A stretch of DNA of 64,000 nucleotides from an uncultured Candidatus Saccharibacteria bacterium (GTDB taxonomy: Bacteria; Patescibacteriota; Saccharimonadia; Saccharimonadales; Saccharimonadaceae), in assembly GCA_937906385.1 (NCBI GenBank), contig CALCYQ010000003.1:152270-216269 (forward strand). Reading direction: 5' to 3'. Shown here in pieces: positions 8,842 to 16,133 of the stretch. Position numbers and translations under genes: made by a program. Every line of letters begins with the position of its first letter. The first letter of the stretch is position 1. Below the pieces are notes generated by a model, which saw only the letters and a list, made by a program, of their open reading frames with translations, was not told the origin of the DNA and searched no databases.

Positions 8842-10818
8842 TTAATTTCCATATTCGTGGAACTTTTTACCGCTATAAGTGTAGAATTGGCGACCACCGT
8901 TGGCCAACTCTACCACAATCATATTATCGTAATCATAGACTTCGTCGCCGCGAAGTTCGGCAAGCACTTTGCCGTCTTTGTCGAGCAAGTCGTATTCGCC
9001 GTAATCTTGAATGCCAAAGAGCGCATGGCTTTCGTGGCTATAATATAGGCGCTTATATCCGGTGGTCGTAAGCTCTTTGCCGGTCTTGTCGACTAAAATA
9101 TAGCCGGATTCAGAGCTATTCTTTAAGGCGCGGTAATAGTCGCCAGCGACGTAGCTCATGTTGTAGTAGTCGCTCGAGAGCTTTTTGCCAGTCTTGTCGG
9201 CAAGGTATTCGCTATGGCCTTTGCCAGATTGATAGCCGCTGACGACGATGTTGCCGTTTGGATCGACGCCGCTAATTAACGAAGCGCCCTTAATAGCTAC
9301 GATTTCTGTGCCGGATTTATCATACAGTGTAGTCGTGCCATCAGAGCCGTAGTCGTGAACACTAACGTAGCCGAACGTTTCGTAGGCGGTAGCATATTTC
9401 TTGGTGATAGTTTTAACCTTCTGACCGTCATTATAGAAGATTATATTGCCTTCACGATCGTTATAGACGTAATCTTTTTCGGAGAAATAAATGTAATTAC
9501 TGGTATCTTTCGAATCGACCGTGCCGTCACTATGAATTAAATAATCGTCGTATTCTTCGTCTTCACAATAGGCGACATTCTGACGACTATCGAGTTCGTA
9601 GCTATATTGCAGTACGACACGATAGCATTTATCAGCTAAATCATAAAGCTTATCATCGATAATTAAACCGTATTTATTTTGGGAATACTCCTCTTCGTCG
9701 GTATGCACGACCATATAGCTGAGGTCTTGTGATGTGCTAGTGACACCGTAAGCCAACTTGGCGTCATATTTTTTGCGAACAGTCATTTCTTTGTTGTTTA
9801 AGACAATAAGACCACCGGAATAGCCAACGGAGGCGATATCGTCTACGGCATAGAGCGCAAACTTATCGTCGGATGATTCGAAGGAATCGACTTTGTTGCC
9901 CTTGATGTCATAAATCTCGTTTTTGCCATCTTTATGATGAACGATAGTGAAGTAACTTTCCGCCACAGTAGAGGCTTTATCACCTTCTTCGAGAGAAAGA
10001 ACTTTCTTGCCCATAGCAGTAATCAACTCGGCAGAATCGCCGCTCGTAGCTTCATAAAGCGCACCGCGACTAAAAATGGAATCATATTTGCCATATTTGA
10101 CAGTCATCTCGCCTTTGACGTTAATGATGCCGGATTCATTATTGGTGTTTGTAACAACGGCATAACCGCCAACCGGGCCAGCAACACTCACATATTCGAA
10201 ATCGGTTAGCTTATCGCCATCGCCATTAAAGAGGGCATATTTAGACGAATCGCCTTTGCTATCTGGAAGGAAAAAGCCAATATCTTCTAAGACAGTGACC
10301 TCTTTAACACCACCAAGTAGCGAGATTATTAATATAACGACACCTATAACCGCCGCTAAGCCGACAATAATACCAATAATGAGCGGTAGTTTACTCTTCT
10401 TTTTAACCGGTTCTGGAGCAACACCGGCTGGTGGCATTGCGGCTGGCGCGGCAGTAATCGGATTGTTTACCTGTGCAGTTGGCGCCTGAGTAATCGTTGG
10501 ACCGACATTACTTGGATTTGGCACTGGCTGCGTGGTGGCCTCCATTGGAGTTGCGCCCATAGCTGGCTCCATCGGAACGGCACCCATGGCAGGTTGCATC
10601 TCTGGCATTGGCTGAGGTCCCATCATTGGCTGTGCGCTCGCCATTGGCTGAGCATATGGATCAGCAACGGGTTGCGGTTGATTAACGGCGCCCGCGTACG
10701 GATTTACTGGCATGGCTTGCGCATACGGATCAGCAACGGGCATAGATGGGTCCGGAGCTGATGGCGTCGTTGGCGGTACGCCAGGAACTGGACTCGCAAA
10801 TGGCTGTTCAGGAGTCAT
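8842..10818 (-). CDS. Membrane-anchored WG-like repeat protein, paralogue 1 (first in operon)
   Basis: 658 residues. The 138-residue cytoplasmic tail is Pro/Met/Ala-rich with repeats of ADPYAQ and MGAxPMEP. KKKSK precedes the single TM (about 144-168). The ectodomain carries WG-like units (SSKYALFNGDGDKLTDF, ESGIINVKGEMTVKYG). A GAAGGA ribosome site precedes the ATG. The AT-rich gap to rpmE should hold the operon promoter. Three tandem copies with fast-evolving Pro-rich tails suggest antigenic or ligand diversification; this is inference. Confidence 0.75.
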   Translation of the reverse strand: MTPEQPFASPVPGVPPTTPSAPDPSMPVADPYAQAMPVNPYAGAVNQPQPVADPYAQPMASAQPMMGPQPMPEMQPAMGAVPMEPAMGATPMEATTQPVPNPSNVGPTITQAPTAQVNNPITAAPAAMPPAGVAPEPVKKKSKLPLIIGIIVGLAAVIGVVILIISLLGGVKEVTVLEDIGFFLPDSKGDSSKYALFNGDGDKLTDFEYVSVAGPVGGYAVVTNTNNESGIINVKGEMTVKYGKYDSIFSRGALYEATSGDSAELITAMGKKVLSLEEGDKASTVAESYFTIVHHKDGKNEIYDIKGNKVDSFESSDDKFALYAVDDIASVGYSGGLIVLNNKEMTVRKKYDAKLAYGVTSTSQDLSYMVVHTDEEEYSQNKYGLIIDDKLYDLADKCYRVVLQYSYELDSRQNVAYCEDEEYDDYLIHSDGTVDSKDTSNYIYFSEKDYVYNDREGNIIFYNDGQKVKTITKKYATAYETFGYVSVHDYGSDGTTTLYDKSGTEIVAIKGASLISGVDPNGNIVVSGYQSGKGHSEYLADKTGKKLSSDYYNMSYVAGDYYRALKNSSESGYILVDKTGKELTTTGYKRLYYSHESHALFGIQDYGEYDLLDKDGKVLAELRGDEVYDYDNMIVVELANGGRQFYTYSGKKFHEYGN

Positions 10819-10903
10819 ATTTTTCCTTCGTATTAATACTTCTTATGTTTATTTTAACAAGTTTTAAGTTTTTTGGCGATAATGGTGAGTGATATTCTGG
10901 CGC

Positions 10904-10932
10904 TTTACTTATGGGGTTTTATCTGATATAAT
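10904..10932 (+). promoter_or_regulatory. rpmE promoter
   Basis: TTTACT (10904-10909) and TATAAT (10927-10932) are 17 bp apart. The ATG starts 11 nt after the -10, so the leader is only a few nucleotides. Confidence 0.75.
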
Positions 10933-10943
10933 TGTCTGTAATT

Positions 10944-11273
10944 ATGAAAGAATTAATCCAACCTAAAGATTACCGTTTTGTGGTCTTCGCCGATGAGCAA
11001 GCAAAGTTTTCTTTTTTGACTCGCTCTACCGCAAAGTCGGAAGAAACCATCAAGTGGACGGATGGCAAAGAATATCCGCTCGTAAAGATGCAGATCTCGA
11101 GCGCTTCGCACCCATTCTTCACTGGCGAAGAGAAGATTATCGATACTGAAGGTCGCGTCGATCGCTTCAAGGCTCGCGCTAAGAAGGCCGCCGCTCTCAA
11201 GAGCCAGCTTGGTAACAAAGTCGCTAAAGCTAAGAAAGAAGCTGCGAAAAAAGCCGAAAAAGCTGATAAATAG
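10944..11273 (+). CDS. rpmE: Ribosomal protein bL31 (type B)
   Basis: Component of the 50S subunit that bridges to the 30S head. The 109-residue protein starts MKELIQPKDYRFVVF and has the family HPFFTGEEK block. It lacks the CxxC zinc pairs of type A, so it is type B-like. The C-terminus is extended by about 25 residues of Lys/Ala repeats. The ATG at 10944 is chosen over an in-frame TTG at 10932, which lies inside the -10 element. Confidence 0.93.
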   Translation: MKELIQPKDYRFVVFADEQAKFSFLTRSTAKSEETIKWTDGKEYPLVKMQISSASHPFFTGEEKIIDTEGRVDRFKARAKKAAALKSQLGNKVAKAKKEAAKKAEKADK

Positions 11274-11285
11274 TACGATTTCTGG

Positions 11286-11315
11286 AAAAGTGCCTCACAA
11301 ACGAGGCGCTTTTTG
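11286..11315 (+). terminator. Terminator after rpmE
   Basis: GTGCCTC / GAGGCGC stem with a 6-nt loop followed by a T run. It lies just before the -10 of the next gene. Confidence 0.75.
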
Positions 11316-11329
11316 TTATGATAGTGGTA

Positions 11330-12154
11330 ATGGATAACTCAACGGAAACCCCAACGATTCAAAATGAGCCGACCGAGCCAAAGCCGGTCGACGAAGTGAA
11401 TAATACCGAGCCAACCTCACTAGAGCCGGCTAAAGAAGAAAAAACCAAACCAAAATTTGGCATCACGCTAATTGCGGTCGGTATCGGGCTAGTACTAATT
11501 GGGATTGTCGCCTATCTTGTAATTGACGGAAAATACAACACGGAAGTAGCCGACGTGGCTCCGCGCGAGTTAGCGGCGAATTTGATTTCCGAAAAATATG
11601 GCGACAAATGCGTTTTTGCGCGCCACGTTGAAGGCGACGACGTAACCGTTGAGGAAATTTACGTTAAATGCGAAGCTTTGGGCGATAAGGAAGTGTTAGT
11701 TCGCATCACGGATTTGTCCGATGCAACAAAGCGCGAGATTAGCGACAATTACGTGGCAACAAAATATGCCAAAGATGTCGAAAAAACTATCGCCGACGCG
11801 CTGGAGCCAGTTTATGGTGCCACAAAAGTGTTGGTGGTTGAGGATATAAAGCTCAGTTCAGACAACAAGGACGACACTTTAGAAGAATACCTTGCGGACG
11901 AAAACCATGTTATAGAGGTGAAGGTCTTCGCAACCAAAGAAGGCACTGCGAGCAACCTACTCTTCCGCGCCGCCGAAGCCTTACAGAAGAAACTGACGCT
12001 ATACAAGATTGCGATTTACCAGATCGAAAACGACGACATTGAACTCGAAGCGCAAGAATTATCTAATAAATACACCGACAGATACGCCGAAATTGTACGC
12101 ACAGACATTAAGGAGTCGGTCGAAATGCGCTATATTACGTCAGAAAACAAATAG
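11330..12154 (+). CDS. Single-pass membrane protein of unknown function
   Basis: Not recognised. 274 residues: an acidic Thr/Pro/Glu-rich cytoplasmic tail (1-45), a KPK stop, one TM (about 48-69) and a 200-residue outer domain with two Cys early (KCVFARH and VKCEALG), which could form a disulfide. TATGAT (11317-11322) lies 7 nt before the ATG, so the mRNA should be leaderless. This N-in/C-out plan recurs in the window. Confidence 0.68.
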   Translation: MDNSTETPTIQNEPTEPKPVDEVNNTEPTSLEPAKEEKTKPKFGITLIAVGIGLVLIGIVAYLVIDGKYNTEVADVAPRELAANLISEKYGDKCVFARHVEGDDVTVEEIYVKCEALGDKEVLVRITDLSDATKREISDNYVATKYAKDVEKTIADALEPVYGATKVLVVEDIKLSSDNKDDTLEEYLADENHVIEVKVFATKEGTASNLLFRAAEALQKKLTLYKIAIYQIENDDIELEAQELSNKYTDRYAEIVRTDIKESVEMRYITSENK

Positions 12155-12198
12155 CGCGTTTTGGTTTTGTGCAGAAATATGGTAAAATAACAGATATT

Positions 12199-12306
12199 AT
12201 GGCAAGAAAAATTAAAAAAGTTGTCGCTAAAGCTAAGCTTAACCGCAACAACAATCACAAGCACAGCGAAAAGCGCAAACACTACAGTTTGAAAGATGGT
12301 CGCTAA
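12199..12306 (+). CDS. 35-residue basic protein
   Basis: The reading frame encodes MARKIKKVVAKAKLNR then a His/Asn/Lys-rich tail ending LKDGR. It is very basic, with no hydrophobic segment, in the size range of small ribosome-associated proteins. TAAAAT (12183-12188) with TTGGTT 16 bp upstream precedes the ATG by 10 nt, and a strong terminator follows directly, so it is an independent transcription unit. No homologue is recognised; a ribosomal or nucleic-acid-binding role is inferred from composition and context. Confidence 0.6.
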   Translation: MARKIKKVVAKAKLNRNNNHKHSEKRKHYSLKDGR

Positions 12307-12310
12307 ATAA

Positions 12311-12338
12311 ATATCTCCCTCGCGGGAGATATTTTTTA
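12311..12338. terminator. Bidirectional terminator
   Basis: Perfect ATATCTCCC / GGGAGATAT stem, 4-nt loop, T run on the plus side and A run on the minus side. It serves the 35-residue gene and, in reverse, queH. Confidence 0.88.
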
Positions 12339-13010
12339 TTCTTGGAAAAATTCTTGCTGAATGACATCTTGGAGTAATTCTGGCTTCACGAGGTTATCGA
12401 CTTTCCCTTTTTCGATGACGCGGCGCACGTTGGCATTGGTCGGCGAAATGCCGGCTTTTTTCATCTTGCGGCCAAGCTCGCGACCGAGACCGGATTCTTC
12501 TTCCGAGAAGACGCAACCGCAGTATTTTTGCATATATAAGCCAATCCGGCGCGCTTCGTCTTGCCCTTCCTGCCAGCCCTCACGGAAGTCGCGATAGACG
12601 AATTCAACGCCATATTCCTCCGCGAGGCCGGTCATCAGATCGTCAATATATTCGTGTTTTTGGTAAATACTATATAGCAGCGTAGTCGAAATTGCGTCAA
12701 AGCCATGCGTTTTGGCAAATTCAAAGGCGGCGCGCAACCGCTTCGGATAACAATAATCTTCACAGCGGGTAGTTAGTTTATCGTAGACATTGCAGACAAA
12801 TTCATCGAGACCATAGGCATCTTCTTCAAGCAGTTCAACTTTGACGAGCTTAGCATATTCGCGCAGACAATCACGACGCGCTTTATACTCGGCATAAGGA
12901 TGAATGTTGGGATTATACCAAAATAGCGTCGGCTCAATGCCTTCGGAGCGGAGTTCCTTGATGCAATAAACGCTACACGGCGCACAGCAGGTGTGAAGCA
13001 ATAGTTTCAT
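12336..13010 (-). CDS. queH: Epoxyqueuosine reductase QueH
   Basis: Catalyses the last step of queuosine synthesis, reducing epoxyqueuosine to queuosine at the tRNA wobble base. The 224-residue protein has the QueH (former DUF208) signature: MKLLLHTCCAPC at the N-terminus, a YNPNIHP block, a CEDYCYPKRL pair and CGC near residue 180, giving the Cys set for its metal and iron-sulfur site. The start at 13010 rather than 13187 is set by a TATAAT (13017-13022, minus) 6 nt upstream. The longer frame would run through the divergent gene's promoter. The -10 overlaps that of the nitroreductase gene. Confidence 0.9.
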   Translation of the reverse strand: MKLLLHTCCAPCSVYCIKELRSEGIEPTLFWYNPNIHPYAEYKARRDCLREYAKLVKVELLEEDAYGLDEFVCNVYDKLTTRCEDYCYPKRLRAAFEFAKTHGFDAISTTLLYSIYQKHEYIDDLMTGLAEEYGVEFVYRDFREGWQEGQDEARRIGLYMQKYCGCVFSEEESGLGRELGRKMKKAGISPTNANVRRVIEKGKVDNLVKPELLQDVIQQEFFQE

Positions 13011-13016
13011 GGCAAT

Positions 13017-13026
13017 ATTATATAAT
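13017..13026. promoter_or_regulatory. Shared palindromic -10 between queH and the nitroreductase gene
   Basis: ATTATATAAT contains TATAAT on both strands (minus 13017-13022, plus 13021-13026). queH starts 6 nt from it (leaderless). The nitroreductase gene has a 24-nt leader with an AAGGAGG site. The two polymerases cannot bind at once. Confidence 0.75.
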
Positions 13027-13050
13027 AGATACAGATATAAGGAGGCAATA

Positions 13051-13560
13051 ATGGACTTTGAAACCGTAATCCGCAAGCGCGAATCAACACGTCGCTTCAG
13101 TGATAAAAAGCTCGAACGAGATAAACTCGAACAAATCTTGGAGGCGGGCCGGCTAGCGCCAACCGCCAAAAACCTGCAAGATTTCAAGATCTATATCGTG
13201 GAGAGCGAATCGGCGATTAAGAAGCTCGACGAAGCGCATCCGTGTCGCTACGGTGCGCCGACTTCCCCAATTGTTTGCGCCGACAATCGTAACGGTTTTT
13301 CTACGGACGAATCACACAAAAGCGGTGCAATTGACGCTTGCATCGTAGCGACGCACATGATGCTCGAAGCGACCAACCTCGATGTCGATAATATTTGGAC
13401 CTGGGCCTGGGGCAACACGAAAATGATGCAAGAGTTTGCGATGCCAGAAGGCGTAGAGCCGGTCTGCGTATTGCCGCTTGGTTATCGCGCAGAAGAAGAC
13501 CATGGCAGCAAAAACCATGGCGTGCGTAAAGAAATTGCCGAACTTGTAGAATATATTTAA
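13051..13560 (+). CDS. Nitroreductase-family flavoprotein
   Basis: FMN-dependent oxidoreductase. 169 residues with the family N-terminal IRKRESTRRF phosphate-binding Args, an APTAKNLQDFKIYIV block and a C-terminal LPLGYRAEE segment that closes the flavin site. The ATG at 13051 has an AAGGAGG site. An in-frame ATG at 13009 would start within the queH start region. The substrate cannot be read from sequence. It converges tail to tail with the membrane protein at 13561. Confidence 0.87.
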   Translation: MDFETVIRKRESTRRFSDKKLERDKLEQILEAGRLAPTAKNLQDFKIYIVESESAIKKLDEAHPCRYGAPTSPIVCADNRNGFSTDESHKSGAIDACIVATHMMLEATNLDVDNIWTWAWGNTKMMQEFAMPEGVEPVCVLPLGYRAEEDHGSKNHGVRKEIAELVEYI

Positions 13561-14496
13561 TTATTCGCAGGAAAGACTGCTACTAGTCTTATCAATGGTC
13601 AGTTGGCAGCTTTTAGTTTCATCTTCGCTTATGATTTTGAATTCATGCGAGCCAAAATCGTTGCCGTTGCCATTGAAGAAAATGGTATAGATGTATTCAC
13701 CCGTCTCCTGGTCATCTTCGCCATAAACCGGTTCTTTTTTGATTCGAAGTCGCTCGCCAAATTCCGATTCAATATGCCATTCTTTGTCGGTGTTTACGCC
13801 ATAATCCGCGCCGGCGAAAGATAAGCCCATCATATGGTCCTCTGGTTTTGCGATGGTGGCAAAAATAAATATAATGGTCGCGATAATTGAAACCGCGATT
13901 GCAATGCTGCGCAACTTCCACGGTTCGAGCACGCCAAGAATTATAATCGTGGCAATCGCAAGGCAAAAACAACCGCTGAGCAGGTATTGTGGAAAATGCG
14001 CAAAAGCAGCGCCGAACTCGCCGAAACCTTCATATAAAACTATCATAACGGCTGGCGCCAAAATTAGTGCAGACCAAATATCTTTACGCGCAATCAGCCA
14101 GTGTCCAATAAAGCCCATCGGCAAAGTGGCGAGTGTCCACATAAACCAATATTTATAAAAAGCAAATAGGCCCCATCCCGAAACCGAAAACGGCACCTGC
14201 ACAAGATAAATAACCGGCTGCGAAATCAGAAAGAAAACAAAGCATTTTAGCGCTGACTCAAGATTAGTTTTGCTGTTGGTGATAATAATCGTGCCAAAAA
14301 GTACCCACCAATACATGATGACGCCGATACGCGTAAAAGACGTATCTTTGAGTGGCGGAATGCACATGAGCACGCCCACAAAAACACCGATTGCCACTGA
14401 TGCGATTATTAATTTTGGCCAGGTTAGATTGAGGCCATAAAAAAGCTTTTTTAGTAGATTTGGTTTTGGTTCGGTATTTTTCTTCTGTTCCGTCAT
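13561..14496 (-). CDS. Polytopic membrane protein with C-terminal outer domain
   Basis: Not recognised. 311 residues with a short cytoplasmic N-terminus, about seven to eight hydrophobic segments (roughly 29-225) and an 85-residue polar C-terminus with two Cys (KSCQLTI and SSLSCE). The start is set at 14496 because the alternative ATG at 14502 directly abuts the TATAAT (14503-14508, minus). From 14496 the spacer is the 6 nt seen elsewhere. Confidence 0.68.
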   Translation of the reverse strand: MTEQKKNTEPKPNLLKKLFYGLNLTWPKLIIASVAIGVFVGVLMCIPPLKDTSFTRIGVIMYWWVLFGTIIITNSKTNLESALKCFVFFLISQPVIYLVQVPFSVSGWGLFAFYKYWFMWTLATLPMGFIGHWLIARKDIWSALILAPAVMIVLYEGFGEFGAAFAHFPQYLLSGCFCLAIATIIILGVLEPWKLRSIAIAVSIIATIIFIFATIAKPEDHMMGLSFAGADYGVNTDKEWHIESEFGERLRIKKEPVYGEDDQETGEYIYTIFFNGNGNDFGSHEFKIISEDETKSCQLTIDKTSSSLSCE

Positions 14497-14502
14497 GCTC
14501 AT

Positions 14503-14512
14503 ATTATATAAT
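14503..14512. promoter_or_regulatory. Shared palindromic -10 driving two leaderless genes
   Basis: ATTATATAAT reads TATAAT on both strands (minus 14503-14508, plus 14507-14512). Each divergent ATG (14496 and 14519) lies 6 nt from its -10. It is the same design as at 13017-13026. Confidence 0.75.
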
Positions 14513-14518
14513 TTTGGT

Positions 14519-15163
14519 ATGGAAAAAGTGAGTGCGGAGATTCAAAAATATATCGAAACTGAGATTTTGCCGAAGTATGTAGGGCTCGGCGGCCATACCG
14601 ATAGCCATATCCAGCAAGTAATAACGCGCAGTCTGCGCTTCGCAAAACAAGCGCCTGGCGTGAATATCGACATGGTTTATGTCGTCGCAGCTTACCATGA
14701 TTTAGGTCGTTTAGTAGACGACGAGACGCATAATTTCGAATCAGCCAAAATGATGCGCGCTGATGACTTTTTAAAGGCGTACTTCACTGCCGAAGAGATT
14801 GAGACGATGGCGCAAGCCGTAGAAGACCATCGCGCTTCGCTCGGCCGCGAACCGCGCAGTATTTATGGAAAAATCGTGTCGTCTGCCGACCGCAATGCAA
14901 ATGTAAAAGTGATGCTGAGCCGCGTCTATGATTACACGAAACATTTGCATCCCGAAATGACCGAAGATGAAATTATCGAAGAGGCGCGCGTGCATCTGCG
15001 CGAAAAATATTCACCGGATGGATATGCGGCGTCCACCATGTATTTTGATGATCCAAATTTCGCTGGCGCGCTAACGGAGGTTGAATATATTACGCGCACA
15101 CCAAAACGATTCGCAAAGGTCATGCGCGAGCACAACGAAAAACGTAACAAAGGAACAAAATGA
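14519..15163 (+). CDS. HD-domain phosphohydrolase
   Basis: 214 residues of the metal-dependent HD superfamily. Visible ligands: His in GGHTDSHI (about residue 28), the HD pair in AAYHDLGR (about 60), VEDHRAS (about 102) and SADRNAN (about 122). Family members cleave phosphomonoesters or (p)ppGpp-type nucleotides; the substrate here is unknown. TATAAT (14507-14512) places the leaderless start at 14519 rather than 14495. The stop overlaps the next ATG (ATGA), so the two genes are translationally coupled. Confidence 0.85.
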   Translation: MEKVSAEIQKYIETEILPKYVGLGGHTDSHIQQVITRSLRFAKQAPGVNIDMVYVVAAYHDLGRLVDDETHNFESAKMMRADDFLKAYFTAEEIETMAQAVEDHRASLGREPRSIYGKIVSSADRNANVKVMLSRVYDYTKHLHPEMTEDEIIEEARVHLREKYSPDGYAASTMYFDDPNFAGALTEVEYITRTPKRFAKVMREHNEKRNKGTK

Positions 15164-15603
15164 ATCCAAAAGAACGAATTATCAAGATTATCGATGATGC
15201 TTTGTCGGAAAACCTGGTAGGCGTAAGACCAGAAGATCTCGAAGAAAATGGCAAAACTTATTATATGAACGATCAAAATGGGACGATTTTTGATTGGACA
15301 ATGAACGACCATGCGAGCGCATTGATGCGTTTTTACAACGATGGGATTGGCGCGATAAAGACATTAATTCACAGCAACGGCAACGTCATTTCATATTTCT
15401 ACGACACCACGCCAGACCATAGATATATGGGTGAAAAAGTAGATAAGATTAGCAAAAAAGATGCTTTAGTGCTGACTTGTTTCCTATATTTTAATGCCGA
15501 TGAAAAAGGTCGCTACGGCAAATCTTTAGACGATTCAGAATACACTAATCCGAGCGATGAGGAATTGGCAGAATTCGCAAAGCTCTGCCAACCAGAAAAA
15601 TAA
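15160..15603 (+). CDS. Hypothetical protein coupled to the HD hydrolase
   Basis: Not recognised. 147 residues, soluble, acidic at the C-terminus, with a central alpha/beta pattern (FDWTMNDHASALMRFYNDG, HSNGNVISYFYD). It starts inside the stop of the HD gene (ATGA overlap), so it is probably made in equal amounts and could modulate or bind the hydrolase. That link is inference from gene order. Confidence 0.65.
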   Translation: MNPKERIIKIIDDALSENLVGVRPEDLEENGKTYYMNDQNGTIFDWTMNDHASALMRFYNDGIGAIKTLIHSNGNVISYFYDTTPDHRYMGEKVDKISKKDALVLTCFLYFNADEKGRYGKSLDDSEYTNPSDEELAEFAKLCQPEK

Positions 15604-15636
15604 CAGGAGTAGAATCGCATCTCGGCTTGCCTACTA

Positions 15637-15665
15637 TTGACTTTTTGAGTAATCTGTGATATAAT
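15637..15665 (+). promoter_or_regulatory. Strong promoter of the holin-like gene
   Basis: TTGACT (15637-15642), 17 bp, TATAAT (15660-15665). The leader of about 45 nt carries a GATTC/GAATC hairpin and a GGGAGGGA ribosome site. Confidence 0.8.
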
Positions 15666-15714
15666 AAGAAATGATTCCCGTCGAATCACTATAAAACCAT
15701 GGGAGGGATGTCAG

Positions 15715-16071
15715 ATGAGACGGATTTTGAACTTTCTGATTACCGTATTAATTCTTTTCCTTGCGAGCCACTTTTTCCCGGCGCACGTGCATGCGGACAG
15801 CTTTGGCTGGCTGCTACTTGCGGCAGTGCTGATTTGGATAGTCGGCACCGCGATTGCCTTGCTGCTCGTGCTTATCATGGCGGCTGGCGCAGCGCTCGAA
15901 AGCGTCACCTGGGTGATAATTCCTTTAATCGGGATCTTCTTCTCCGAAATCATCGCAATCTTGCTGCTGAGTAAGTGGTTAAGCGGATTCTGGGTAAGTG
16001 GATTCTGGACAGCGGCGCTCCTATCGCTCTGCATCACCATGTTTTCCATCAGTAAAAAGAAAGAAGATTAA
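15715..16071 (+). CDS. Four-TM membrane protein of the phage-holin-4 superfamily type
   Basis: 118 residues with four hydrophobic segments (about 5-22, 32-53, 62-81, 90-110), a conserved-looking MRRILNFLITVLILFLA start and a basic SKKKED tail. Size and layout match the PF04020-type family, widespread in bacteria and of unsettled function despite the phage name. No phage genes are nearby. The leader and ribosome site put it in the Shine-Dalgarno class. Confidence 0.6.
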   Translation: MRRILNFLITVLILFLASHFFPAHVHADSFGWLLLAAVLIWIVGTAIALLLVLIMAAGAALESVTWVIIPLIGIFFSEIIAILLLSKWLSGFWVSGFWTAALLSLCITMFSISKKKED

Positions 16072-16092
16072 ACGTAATCAAAACAAAATGAC

Positions 16093-16124
16093 CCCCGCCG
16101 GCGCAAGCTGACGGGGGATTTTCG
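16093..16124 (+). terminator. Terminator after the four-TM gene
   Basis: CCCCCG / CGGGGG stem with a loop containing GCCGGCGCAAGC, followed by a T-rich stretch. It lies between two convergent genes and may serve both. Confidence 0.7.
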
Positions 16125-16133
16125 TTTTAGTTT

